Shown: positions 43,201 to 51,535 of the stretch, one piece after another
Layout: each line of letters opens with the position of its first letter
Position numbering within the stretch: position 1 is the first letter of the stretch
Origin: Strobilurus pachycystidiatus
Taxonomy: Eukaryota > Basidiomycota > Agaricomycetes > Agaricales > Physalacriaceae
Direction: 5' to 3'
NCBI GenBank assembly: GCA_019915135.1
Contig: JAHLMK010000006.1
Location: 310,001 to 374,000, forward strand
Length of the DNA: 64,000 nucleotides
Translations under genes and position numbers: made by a program
Notes under the pieces: generated by a model
Seen by the model: the letters and a program-made list of their open reading frames with translations, nothing else
The model's database searches: none
Told to the model about the DNA's origin: nothing

Positions 43201-46200
43201 GCCGGTCCGATGGATAGATTGGCTCATCGGACCGCATCACAGATTGTTGATGGGATGACGGATACTTGAAGGTCTGCCGAACGAGCCGTGGGGTTTCTCG
43301 AGTGCCGGACGGGTTATTACTACTATTCCATTGCCAATATAATATAAATTTCACATATTGCTACTTTCGGACAGTGTCGGGACGTTGAGCGCGAGTCGGG
43401 GGAGCACCTAGCACGTGTTCTGCAATGACTCAGCCGTCCCGCATACCTAGGACAGTAGCTGGACAGTATCCGTCAGTTGACGGGTACCGTCAACTGACAG
43501 CGGAATATCCTAAAGCAAACTACGTCAACTGACGGATGAGACCTTATTTCCTACAGCTACAGGTGAGCCCCGGGCCCCGGATCAGAATCCGTCGAGGAAT
43601 TCTGGAGGGGGGGACAGGCGCAACGAGCGCAACAACAACGACGACAGGCGGCGCAACGACGACCGACGAGACGACGAGTCCCACTCGTTCAGAGGCGGCC
43701 GCGGCGGACCACACCGTAGAGGAGGTTCTGCACCTCCTCACCGGGGTCAAGGTCCGCCCCAATACAACCGAACTGGCTACATGGCTGCCCCACTGGGATC
43801 CTCATCCCGCAGCCAATCGAAAAATGTCGCGGGCACAACCCGATTCGACAACAACCCCGCACCGCGTCCCTCAAGTTCACGCGGAGCGATCCAAAACGTG
43901 GCAGGACCATCCCGCCATGCCCAAGTCAATTAGTGACCTTCACGAGTCTCGAGGGTCCCTCGAGTACTCGAGACTCGACTCGCCTCGGGAACCCCCGAGA
44001 CTCAGACACGCGGGACTCGTGAATCTTGCTGACTCGAGTCCATAACGAGTCACGGGCAGCGCATTGGTGATGTGAGTACTCATTGCGAGTACTCACTGGG
44101 ACTCGCAAAGGCGTCAATGCTCAACGGCGCCCTCAGAGTGTGTCTAAACACTCCGCACGCATTGTTAATGAACTAAACAGATCACAATCCCTCGGGATCA
44201 ATACTCTGATCCGAGTGATCGTGATCGACCTTGTACCTCTCTTCCTCCCACCACCACCGGGCTTGACGATCCGTCAACCCTGCCAGTCTGACAAGTTGTC
44301 AGCTGGCTTGGACAACATCTAGATGCCCTACAAGAGGGCCAGGACGACATTCGACCACCGTTGCTAGGGCGTCGCGGCCTTAGCAACGGGATAACGACAA
44401 CGCGTAGGCCCCCCGCAAAAGGGCAGCATGCAACGGACAACAGTGACGACAGCCCTCAATAGGCCATAAACCGACGGGCGGCACTCTGCCCTGCCAATGT
44501 GCTGGTCTCCAGAGCGGATGCGGCGGGATGAGGGCGCGCGGCGCGTCTGCAGACGACGCCGCACATTAAGGTGCCAGATCCAATCATCTTGATGGCGTCT
44601 CTGCTCACTGACTTGGATCTAGATATAACTATGCACTGTTTGCTGCTTGCGCCCTCCCCGCTCAGCAAAACCATCTCCCGCCAATTGTCATCTTGACACG
44701 ACCCTCCCGTTGCTCACCACCACCCTCTGCCTCACCACTACACTCTGGCGCCTTCCACTACCCTTCACCTCACCTCACTTCCCTCCTCGCACCCTCCCCA
44801 CACCCCCTTGTACACCCTCATGCTCGGCTGAGGCCCCCTGTGCACTTGCTTGGGGGGATTCGTCGGGCATGAACCTAACTGTGCGAGTATTCACTAGAGT
44901 ACTTGCGAGTACTCACCGGGACTCGAGTTACAAACGAGTACTCATCCGACTCGTGAGTACTCGACTCGTTGGACTCGAGTCTTTGTAGCATGAGTCTTTC
45001 CACGAGTCGCGGGCACGGCTTTGGGCCGTGAGTACTCATGTTCACGAGTCCGAGTCTACTCGAGTCAAGACTCGTGAAGGTCTCTAAAGTCAATAGGTTC
45101 GCTCCTATTGACACTGACGTCGACATGGATGCTCGCGAAACATCCACCTCGACACGATCAACAGCGGACAAGGGGAAAGGGAAAATGTTCGCCGCCGACG
45201 AGGAGAAAATGCAGCGCGCCGGAGAAGAGGAACGCATCGAGGCCAAACGACAGGCCATCGAAGCCGAACCATTCCCCGAAGAGGTGCTGCGCGACCCGGA
45301 CTTCCGTTCGTTCGCCATGGGCGCGTACGAGGAATACAAGCGGCAGAAGGAGAAGAGTCTTGCAGAGGAAGAGGTATGGTCCTTAGAAAGGTCCGTACGC
45401 GAGACGGAACTAAAGTTGGAGGAGCAATGGCGACTGCTGTCGCATGCTCAGGATAAGCTGCAGAAGCGAATCCATTCTCCCGACGCGTCAGAACCGTCTA
45501 AGCGCCAGAAGTCTGACGCTAGATCGGACGTCTCCTCGGTATCCCGAAACATCCCACAACGAGACACCACCGACTCGTCGTACGCTGGTCGGGTTAGGAG
45601 CATGCCCCAACCCTCCAGCAGTAGCACGCGTAGCGTGACTGGGCCACAAACCCAGTTCATACAACCTCGACAATCATCGATGATGTCTTCATCATCCCCG
45701 ATGTCCAACGTCTCGTCCACGGAAGCGGCTCAAGTTCCGCTTCGCCCACACCGAGCAGGGCTGGTGTTTGACATGCCATCAGTGGACTACCGAAAGCCGC
45801 CGCCGGATGCAGTACCTCTGCCCAAAGGTTGTCCAAGCATGGTCAAACGGTTTGAGGATGAAGATATCCCCGACCATTCGCGATACGCGGATGAATTCAT
45901 CCGCCGTGGCAAAATCAGCCACGATCGCCTTCACGCTCTGACTCTCCCCAGCAAGCCGTGCCCTACCGAGGCGGATGTTCGGCGGGCTCTGGCTAATGGA
46001 GATCGAGTTATGGGGGGAGTAATTCTTCCCTGCGCTAACTCGGATGACGAGGACGGCTGGAATGACGACGAGGAAGAGCTGCCAGGTGAGAGGCATGGAT
46101 GGCATTACGCCGAGATCGAGGCTGATGATAGCCCCGAAGTTCGGCGTAAGAAGAAGTTGCAGAATGAGTCCCTCGACCAGATGGCTCGAGACTTCTACAC

Positions 46201-49045
46201 TCGAGCGATCAACGATTGGAGAGATCAACCGGGACGCATACCGGAAGGGCTGGGTGTGTGGACACACAAGATCACCCAGCACTCTGCACGGGATAATAAC
46301 TTCGGGGGAATGCTACCTCCCGGGGCTTATTACGACCCCGATTTCAACACGGTGTACATCGGTGACCTGGCTCAGGAATGCATCGACACTCATATGCGTG
46401 GGTTGCAGTTCATCCCCAATAAGAGGAAGAAGTGGCCATGGGGAAGTGGATTCCCCATGACGCCCTACGAGTTAGAGAAGGGCGAGGCGATCATTGCCAG
46501 GAAGAAAGAACGGTGGCAGGAGGTATTCATACTCCTGCACATGTTTTGCCGTGTCGCCAGCGGCATACATCGTGCCCTTTGGGATTGGACGATGTGGGAG
46601 GCGGATGCGATGATGGCTCGCCATCCCGAGTGGGATGATCATTATTCGCTCATTCCACCCCACTTGGATCTACCGAGTTATATGATCGAGGGTGGTAGCG
46701 TGGTGAACCTCCCTCATCCAAGTGACTCCGCATCCCTCGATGAATTCTGCGCATTTGCTGGATTCTATTGGGCACCGGGTTGTCGTCAAACCGTTGTCGG
46801 TTTGATCATGAACCGATGCCATCATGTGTACGTGGCGAGCATGTTTGCTCACCTCGTAGCGCGTTTTACCGCGCCACTCGCGAAGAAGGTTGGCGATAAT
46901 CAGCGGAATATCTATGTCCGTACGCTCCAAGCGATCGCCTTCATACCCGGGCGGTTCACCTCATTGGTGAAACGTTGGAATAGGGAACACGGGGCGGACA
47001 TGCAGCTCGAGCCAGCCCCATGGTCGCCAAGGTTGGGTCGCTTCCCAACCATGGTAAACGCGAATTTGGATGAGATGGACGTCGTCAAACATCTCATGCA
47101 TTGTGGCCTACGGGCGGAGCATGTGGATAGTATGTATCCTTGGGCGGTCCAGTGGGCGTCTCATCACCGAGGCAGTAATGTCTTCATCGACGCCCGCCTG
47201 AAGGAGCTGGATCGTGAACGCCTCACTGTGTTGAACGAGCGTGGCCCTCCCGCCATCATGCCTGAATATGATGGGTGGTATGTACCCACCGAGGCGGCTG
47301 AGCGACGTATTCGTTGCCTCATAGATAGAGACCTTCACGAGTCTTGACTCGAGTAGACTCGGACTCGTGAACATGAGTACTCACGGCCCAAAGCCGTGCC
47401 CGCGACTCGTGGAAAGACTCATGCTACAAAGACTCGAGTCCAACGAGTCGAGTACTCACGAGTCGGATGAGTACTCGTTTGTAACTCGAGTCCCGGTGAG
47501 TACTCGCAAGTACTCTAGTGAATACTCGCACAGTTAGGTTCATGCCCGACGAATCCCCCCAAGCAAGTGCACAGGGGGCCTCAGCCGAGCATGAGGGTGT
47601 ACAAGGGGGTGTGGGGAGGGTGCGAGGAGGGAAGTGAGGTGAGGTGAAGGGTAGTGGAAGGCGCCAGAGTGTAGTGGTGAGGCAGAGGGTGGTGGTGAGC
47701 AACGGGAGGGTCGTGTCAAGATGACAATTGGCGGGAGATGGTTTTGCTGAGCGGGGAGGGCGCAAGCAGCAAACAGTGCATAGTTATATCTAGATCCAAG
47801 TCAGTGAGCAGAGACGCCATCAAGATGATTGGATCTGGCACCTTAATGTGCGGCGTCGTCTGCAGACGCGCCGCGCGCCCTCATCCCGCCGCATCCGCTC
47901 TGGAGACCAGCACATTGGCAGGGCAGAGTGCCGCCCGTCGGTTTATGGCCTATTGAGGGCTGTCGTCACTGTTGTCCGTTGCATGCTGCCCTTTTGCGGG
48001 GGGCCTACGCGTTGTCGTTATCCCGTTGCTAAGGCCGCGACGCCCTAGCAACGGTGGTCGAATGTCGTCCTGGCCCTCTTGTAGGGCATCCAGATGTTGT
48101 CCAAGCCAGCTGACAACTTGTCAGACTGGCAGGGTTGACGGATCGTCAAGCCCGGTGGTGGTGGGAGGAAGAGAGGTACAAGGTCGATCACGATCACTCG
48201 GATCAGAGTATTGATCCCGAGGGATTGTGATCTGTTTAGTTCATTAACAATGCGTGCGGAGTGTTTAGACACACTCTGAGGGCGCCGTTGAGCATTGACG
48301 CCTTTGCGAGTCCCAGTGAGTACTCGCAATGAGTACTCACATCACCAATGCGCTGCCCGTGACTCGTTATGGACTCGAGTCAGCAAGATTCACGAGTCCC
48401 GCGTGTCTGAGTCTCGGGGGTTCCCGAGGCGAGTCGAGTCTCGAGTACTCGAGGGACCCTCGAGACTCGTGAAGGTCACTACTCATAGAGAAGGAGCTCG
48501 ATGAGCCGGAACCTGTCAATAGGTTCAGCAGCGAGAACTGGTTCTTGGTAGGGGATTCGCCTATCCGAGATCGGATATCCCCTCCTCAGACGCGTGGTGA
48601 ACAACCGAATGCTAATTCGGAAGTACCAGTGGTTTTGGCCCAGGTCGGGTCATCGGCTGTCGATACGGTGATGTCTCAACCACAGACAGATCCGCCAATC
48701 GTCGACGCTGATATGGAGGACGGTCAGATATTGTCAGAGGGTGCCCAAAACACCCTCACCGACGATGGAAGGACTGCTACCGTGATTGAGGGTACCCAAA
48801 ATACCCTGGATCCCGGTGTGGTCGCGCCCGTGCCCATGGTCGTCGAATCCGACACCACCACCCCAGTACCGCCGCCCGTCGAGGTCGCCGTTCCTATGGA
48901 GACCCTTGTTATCGTCGATCCGAGCCAGCCCTCTATTCCTTCACCAGTGGCGTCATCCGAGGAACCAGTAGCCCCGGTCGAAGCGGTTGATGTACCGCTT
49001 CCACCGTCACCGTCCACCTCTCCCACCGAAACCCCCGCTTCTTGA
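28222..49045 (+). CDS. Third ORF of the Ty3 element, unknown protein (split by three insertions)
   Basis: Segments 28222..28464, 43559..43930, 45095..47325 and 48490..49045 give one continuous frame of 1,133 aa once the KDZ element and two MITEs are removed with one TSD copy each. It overlaps the end of Pol in another frame; the exact start is uncertain. Order: an RG/RGG-rich stretch (SFRGGRGGPHRRGG), a charged coiled coil (about 225-330), a Ser-rich linker, a folded-looking region of about 400 aa with Trp and Cys (MFCRVASGIHRALWDWTMWE), and a Pro/Val/Thr-rich acidic tail. No signal peptide, membrane segment or known domain was recognised. The position resembles that of env in retroviruses, but nothing else supports that. 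Confidence 0.7.
28465..29153. other. Left end of the KDZ element, no gene supported
   Basis: Terminal region with CAACTGACGG at about 28,525. A very short plus-strand frame from the ATG at 29060 has a plausible donor (GTACGT), but its extension soon hits a stop, so it is not called. Confidence 0.45.
29154..31918 (-). CDS. KDZ cargo gene A, 887-aa conserved-looking protein
   Basis: The model is complement(29154..30717, 30772..30900, 30948..31918). Introns of 54 and 47 nt keep the frame; an optional 45-nt intron near 31,521-31,565 would also keep it. The start (MTKPQSHSGKKKGRR) is basic. Domain 1 has ALFPWPMQDHDEPDTLPEYD, a segment I associate from memory with agaricomycete proteins found beside KDZ elements. 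A middle part (MNVYGGEYGTINVTTSKNK) precedes an acidic/basic low-complexity region with a (GADP) repeat. The C-terminus has WLEWWAYLQSRWRERDD and VNVPGKNGLLSV-like segments (RLNVPGKNGLLSVVAVLSWW). Function is unknown; a DNA- or chromatin-related role in transposition is only a guess. Confidence 0.75.
32195..32890 (+). CDS. KDZ cargo gene B: RNase H1 N-terminal (viroplasmin-like) domain protein
   Basis: The model is join(32195..32312, 32362..32608, 32664..32810, 32857..32890), 181 aa, with introns of 46-55 nt. Around residues 105-160 it has FFYVITVGLKVGIVTDA and AHVNGVSGAFSKKRHSQSAA. These match the pattern of the small domain that binds RNA:DNA hybrids or dsRNA in RNase H1 and in caulimovirus viroplasmin. 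There is no RNase H catalytic domain. Nucleic-acid binding is therefore likely; the role in the transposon is unknown. Confidence 0.75.
33057..34529 (+). pseudogene. KDZ cargo gene C: two viroplasmin-like domains, broken by a MITE
   Basis: Exons are 33057..33349, 33393..33429 with 33908..34005, 34061..34339 and 34397..34529. Without the MITE (33430-33907 including one TSD copy) the frame gives 279 aa. The N-terminus carries a probable SUMO-interacting motif (DIVIVLSSDEED, hydrophobic core then acidic). Two RNase H1 N-terminal-type domains follow: AYVAFVALTPGVYGTW...VVSGQSGAIYQAY and SWYVVYVGTKPGIYRTF. The inserted MITE begins with TAG directly in frame after SGE, so the present gene stops before both domains unless the MITE is spliced out. 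Confidence 0.72.
33430..33899. mobile_element. hAT-like MITE inside cargo gene C
   Basis: 470 bp, AT-rich, with inverted ends TAGGGTTTTAAAGTTGAGTT and its exact reverse complement. The 8-bp TSD is CTGGGGAG (33422-33429, 33900-33907). The inside is rich in GTTGAGGTTG/CAACCTCAACC repeats. No coding capacity. Confidence 0.9.
34653..35383 (-). CDS. KDZ cargo gene D: small basic coiled-coil protein
   Basis: The model is complement(34653..35061, 35124..35252, 35304..35383), 205 aa, with introns of 62 and 51 nt that keep the frame. The N-terminal 70 residues are highly basic and helical (EDDRLEARRESKARYRDRNK, then QQRMHYRAKQD), followed by a coiled coil (RRRIARLETKLQEK) and helices rich in Leu. It resembles a basic region-coil layout of DNA-binding proteins, but no bZIP or HMG signature is certain. 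It is divergent in orientation from genes B and C. Confidence 0.65.
35384..35894. other. Intergenic within the KDZ element
   Basis: A segment CAGTTTCCG(T/G)AGACCG occurs twice (about 35,500 and 35,650). No gene was supported. Confidence 0.4.
35895..35970 (+). tRNA. tRNA-like sequence, possibly a pseudogene or SINE head
   Basis: It has a good A box (TGGTGTAGTGG) and B box (GGTTCGAATCC). An acceptor stem ACCGCGG/CTGTGGT, a D stem and an anticodon stem (CGGTG/CATCG) can be drawn. The anticodon loop would read GAGATCC, which lacks the usual T at position 33, and there is one extra base between T and acceptor stems. A functional tRNA is therefore doubtful. Confidence 0.4.
36090..36563. mobile_element. 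hAT-like MITE with CATCCGA repeats
   Basis: 474 bp with inverted ends TAGACATGATCACGAGTGTC and TAGACATGAGCACGAATGTC. The 8-bp TSD is GACAACGT (36082-36089, 36564-36571). The inside is filled with ATCCGACATCCGA and ATATCCGAATA repeats. No coding capacity. Confidence 0.88.
36676..37346 (+). CDS. KDZ cargo gene E, unknown 204-aa protein
   Basis: The model is join(36676..36860, 36917..37346), with a 56-nt intron (GTACGT...GGCACAG). It starts MPTYDVLQPGLYAPIPSLDP. The second exon is a mainly helical region (REVFCWNYYAEFDAGRGGLC, then VHIKVSMLIIDAAKDLIHLQ). No known domain was recognised. It may be a distant relative of the next two genes, which share size, intron style and a helical C-terminal half, but similarity is weak. 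Confidence 0.6.
37562..38210 (+). CDS. KDZ cargo gene F, unknown 179-aa protein
   Basis: The model is join(37562..37731, 37784..37860, 37918..38210). The second intron is 57 nt (GTAAGT...TTCACAG) and would stay in frame if retained. The N-terminal 60 residues are basic and Pro/Ala/Lys-rich (SSPKKKPAPAAPRRPTAK), like a disordered nuclear tail. The C-terminal helical domain has RFLEMGIYTHADMVALCI and FKTGLEIQAEPWREMKHALY. The same layout (helix, G-I-x-T, helix, L-x-I, W..MK..L) is found in gene G, so the two are likely paralogues. Confidence 0.65.
38338..39135 (+). CDS. KDZ cargo gene G, unknown 230-aa protein
   Basis: The model is join(38338..38441, 38496..38809, 38861..39135), with introns of 54 and 51 nt. 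The core has ARFLACDITTIGDLRAIL and LGIRVGSGNWTMMKRFLARY, parallel to the end of gene F. The third exon is basic then acidic (HQRRRDRIQRFKSEAND, ending PPPGYVDLDS). No known domain was recognised. It ends 202 bp before the transposase start and may share its regulation. Confidence 0.65.
39338..43269 (+). CDS. KDZ transposase with CxC-type cysteine cluster
   Basis: Ten exons: join(39338..39703, 39754..40044, 40098..40663, 40719..40881, 40946..41088, 41141..41532, 41579..41749, 41809..42076, 42124..42869, 42926..43269), 1,149 aa with every junction in frame. The Cys cluster (CCSCGVALH; CRTCGDFLECEGCCLKRHER) is at about residues 154-210. The DDE core shows D in SADANFKMT (about 417), D in ITYDIACQY (about 533) and E in KTDGEGIERVW (about 595), followed by HDDIEDKADQHNF. 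The C-terminal half is coiled and charged and ends with the usual EWARALARKTRWTEEVEILK. It should cut and rejoin element ends. It appears intact. Confidence 0.9.
43270..43554. repeat. Right end of the KDZ element with subterminal repeats
   Basis: Several direct and inverted copies of GTCAACTGACGG lie between 43,470 and 43,540; one copy (CAACTGACGG) lies near the left end at about 28,525. Such motifs are candidate transposase-binding sites. The terminus is CTTATTTCCTAC before AGCT. Confidence 0.6.
43931..45086. mobile_element. hAT-like MITE, 1,156 bp (copy 1)
   Basis: Ends TAGTGACCTTCACGAG and, inverted, TAGAGACCTTCACGAG. The 8-bp TSD is AAGTCAAT (43923-43930, 45087-45094). Both ends carry arrays of GAGTACTC/GACTCGAG motifs. 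Frames on either strand inside are mirrored in copy 2 and carry no known domain. It interrupts the third ORF of the Ty3 element. Confidence 0.9.
47326..48481. mobile_element. hAT-like MITE, 1,156 bp (copy 2, inverted)
   Basis: Same element as 43931-45086 in opposite orientation, with its own 8-bp TSD CTCATAGA (47318-47325, 48482-48489). Separate TSDs show two independent insertions rather than one foldback element. Confidence 0.9.
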
Positions 49046-49099
49046 ATTTGCTGTACACTTAGCATGTTTTGATACCTTGGACGCTATCATGAGGGGGTG

Positions 49100-49282
49100 T
49101 GTAACGGATGTGGCGCTGTGCGCCACGTTTGTATGTTGTCATTGTTTGGCGGGGCCTTCGGCCCCTTGTATTTATGTGACTATTCGTGACCGTAGACAGT
49201 AGTTGTCTTATATTGTGTATTGCTCGTAACTACCAATCGACTTGGTCTAGTTACGACGCGTGAATACCGTGAGACCGTTACA
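49100..49282 (+). repeat. 3' LTR of the Ty3/Gypsy element
   Basis: 183 bp, the same sequence as 15359-15541, followed by ATACA, which matches the five bases before the 5' LTR. It is preceded by the purine run ATGAGGGGGTG. Confidence 0.92.
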
Positions 49283-49287
49283 ATACA

Positions 49288-50956
49288 GGCAGAGTAATCA
49301 TACGGTGGAACAGCTTCAGCTATCCACGGTCTGACCATATAACGCGTAAGAGTACATGAAAATTACAACCGAAGGTAACATGCTGACAATACACAAACTA
49401 TCATTACTTGACAGTTACAACAATCAAACCCTGTCTCGTGAGTCGTGAGCTATATAGGATGTTATAGTCAATCTGTCATTTTGTTATAAGTAGCTCATAG
49501 CCTCACTCAACACGGAAAATAAAAGAATATAAATAATGAAACTTGTATTCTTTGATGAGATGGATGGAGTACACAAGACGGTACCATACAATAGCTAATA
49601 GTAGTTACACAACACATATTTTGAATAATATAGCACCACCGCTGAGATACTAAGCCATGATTGTCGTGCTGTCCTATACGCGCTAGTCGTCATCCACCAC
49701 TGGGTCCTCATCCTTGTTAGGATTGGTCCTTGCCTGTGTTCAATTGGTGCTTGTCCGCGCCCAGTTGGTCCTCGTCCGCGCCCAGTTGTCCATGCCCAGT
49801 TGGTCCTCGTCCGCCTTCAGTTGATCCTCGTCCTCGTAGTTGGTTGAGCGTTCTATGCACTAGAGTCAAAATAAGGAAAAGGGAGAAGACGGGAGAGAAG
49901 GAAGTGAATAAACCCCGAGTTTGATTAAATTAAAAACCAACCAGCACGTGAGACGCACATGTGCCAACGGCATGCGGACTCTGAGCAAAAGTATGATATT
50001 AGGAACGGCACTCCGTGCCGCTCAGATGGTAGCCGCTCAGATGGTAGCCGCTCAGATGGTAGCCAGCACCTGCCGCTGCACATCCCAACTCAGCTGTAGT
50101 GTTTCCATTGCTGTATTTTGCCTGCTTATAAATCTGACACTTCTGTACACCCCTGGCAGTACTAGTCTCAATGAGCGAGCACCAAGTGGAGTTTGGGTTA
50201 GGGTTCAAGTGTAAGGGTTCACCGCGGGGGAGAACACCTAAATCGGAACCCTAACCTTACAAATTTTGCTCTGCTGCGCTTGAATGACTTATGCTAGACA
50301 TGTCTGTTGTTACAATGATAGCTAGGATATGCAGGTGACAAGGTCATACAGCTAGCAGTTGTCAAGGTGTGCTATACATATACCTGTCTGAAGATTGATC
50401 ACTAATGATTTGCGCACTGACAGCTTGATCTATATTGGCTGTGTTAGATGCACCCATCACTGATTATACAGTAGGACTATCTAGACATAATGTCTTTGTT
50501 ACTTGCGTCTACATCAAGTATCCAACATCTGACAAGTTGGAGAAAACGCAGTGATTTCTGCACATTTTCGAGTAAGTTTACCATCATATAAGTTTACCAG
50601 ATAGATTATATACTCAATGACAGTGAAATGAATGACTAGTGAAGCTTGTATAATATATTTTAGCCACAACAAGATGACATTTCCAAATTTAAGAGAGTAT
50701 GTGCAGTTAAATGTACTATATGAGTATATATGTCATGAAAAGTTTACTATAGGAACGCCTCAGTGAGGGTAAGTTTACCATTGACCGGTCAAGTCAAGGT
50801 AAGTTTACCATAAAATCATATATAATGACCCTTTAGAAGGACATTTGACTGGTTTTAACTGAACCCTGAATAGACCGGTCCAAACCGGTCCTAGACCAGT
50901 CTTTACCAGTCCTAATGAATCTGGGTTGAGCTCTGGACCTAGGACCGGGACTGGTA
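49288..50956. other. Interior of the outer hAT-like element
   Basis: AT-rich sequence between the Ty3 and Copia inserts. It holds a triple 15-bp repeat (GCTCAGATGGTAGCC, 50020-50064), about five copies of AAGTTTACCA between 50,571 and 50,812, and CCGGTCC repeats toward 50,960. No conserved coding frame was seen, so the element looks non-autonomous. Confidence 0.55.
50020..50064 (+). repeat. Three tandem copies of a 15-bp unit
   Basis: Perfect GCTCAGATGGTAGCC x3. Confidence 0.9.
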
Positions 50957-50961
50957 GGACT

Positions 50962-51285
50962 TGTTGGCATGATAGGTTATCTCCCACTCTATTAGATCTC
51001 GGTTAGCTAGCGCCTGGACGTGATTCGATCACGTGTACGTATATGCGGCCGCATATGGCCATGTCCTCCTCAGCTGTCTACCATCATCCAGACTGTCTGA
51101 GGAGGTACGTTCGCTCTCTATTTCATCTTACTACATAGTACTCACTAGATACCGTAGCTTACCCGACTCGTCGTGTCCCTGCAGGTATATATGAGCTGTC
51201 TACCATCATCATGATCCAGACTGTCTGAGGAGCTTACCCGACTCGTCGTGTCCCTGCAGGTTACGCCCAGACCACCTGGTCTATA
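50962..51285 (+). repeat. 5' LTR of the Copia element
   Basis: 324 bp, TGTTGGCATG...GGTCTATA. It contains an internal near-duplicate (AGCTGTCTACCATCATC...GTCTGAGGAG). Confidence 0.92.
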
Positions 51286-51295
51286 GGTTATGGGA
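51286..51295 (+). promoter_or_regulatory. Primer-binding site resembling the half-tRNA-iMet type
   Basis: GGTTATGGGA directly follows the 5' LTR. Its first nine bases are complementary to the anticodon loop of initiator tRNA-Met (CCCATAACC). Drosophila copia and yeast Ty5 prime from such an internal tRNA fragment. The match is short, so this is suggestive. Confidence 0.55.
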
Positions 51296-51535
51296 ATCTT
51301 CGGCTTTTAGCCTTGCAGAACACCTCGAAAATCGCCCTCGCCCTTCGGTCTCGCGGCTCCAGCTCGCCGCCTTTTTCTCGCCCTTGCCTGATTTTCGGCA
51401 TATTCGCCATAGTCGACTTCCCGCTCGTTCTACTCGCGTTTCAGGTACGGCGGACGCTTTTCCTGCCCCATCGGCCATCTCACGGACGCCCATTCCCGTA
51501 CAGCCCCCGATTACGACGCATATATTCGCTTTCCG

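Larger units (their letters stand above)
28465..43554 (+). mobile_element. KDZ-superfamily DNA transposon (CxC type) with cargo genes
   Basis: 15.1 kb flanked by AGCT (28461-28464 and 43555-43558). The left end begins GTAATAAATAAG and the right end, read inverted, GTAGGAAATAAG. Motifs CAACTGACGG occur near both ends. It carries a KDZ transposase at 39338-43269 and seven other genes. Excision with one AGCT copy restores the third ORF of the Ty3 host in frame, which fixes the boundaries. Two hAT MITEs have inserted into it. KDZ elements with large gene cargoes are known from basidiomycetes. Confidence 0.85.
15359..49282 (+). mobile_element. Ty3/Gypsy chromovirus-like LTR retrotransposon with an extra ORF
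   Basis: The element is bounded by two 183-bp LTRs and the 5-bp duplication ATACA (15354-15358, 49283-49287). Internal order is Gag-Pro (from 15604), Pol with RT, RNase H, integrase and chromodomain (to 28274), then a third long ORF and a purine tract (ATGAGGGGG, about 49,089) before the 3' LTR. Four later insertions lie inside: an LTR element at 15980, a KDZ transposon at 28465, and hAT MITEs at 43931 and 47326. Without them it is about 12 kb. I could not identify a tRNA primer site after the 5' LTR. Confidence 0.9.

Noticed and set aside
28465..43554. TET/JBP 2-oxoglutarate oxygenase gene in the KDZ element
   Set aside because: I looked for an HxD...H pattern with the expected context in all cargo products and found none.
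45038..47347. Taking the 769-codon frame at 45038-47347 as a complete gene
   Set aside because: Its start and stop both lie in MITE termini. The real coding unit continues beyond both MITEs as the third Ty3 ORF.
44647..47765. Mirror-image ORFs inside the two 1,156-bp MITEs
   Set aside because: They are identical by repeat, lack motifs and are biased by composition. They are not treated as genes.
43931..48481. A single large foldback element
   Set aside because: Each arm has its own 8-bp duplication (AAGTCAAT and CTCATAGA), so they are separate insertions.
28222..49045. Envelope protein for the third Ty3 ORF
   Set aside because: No signal peptide, membrane segment or fusion-like region is visible. 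Only the position after pol fits.
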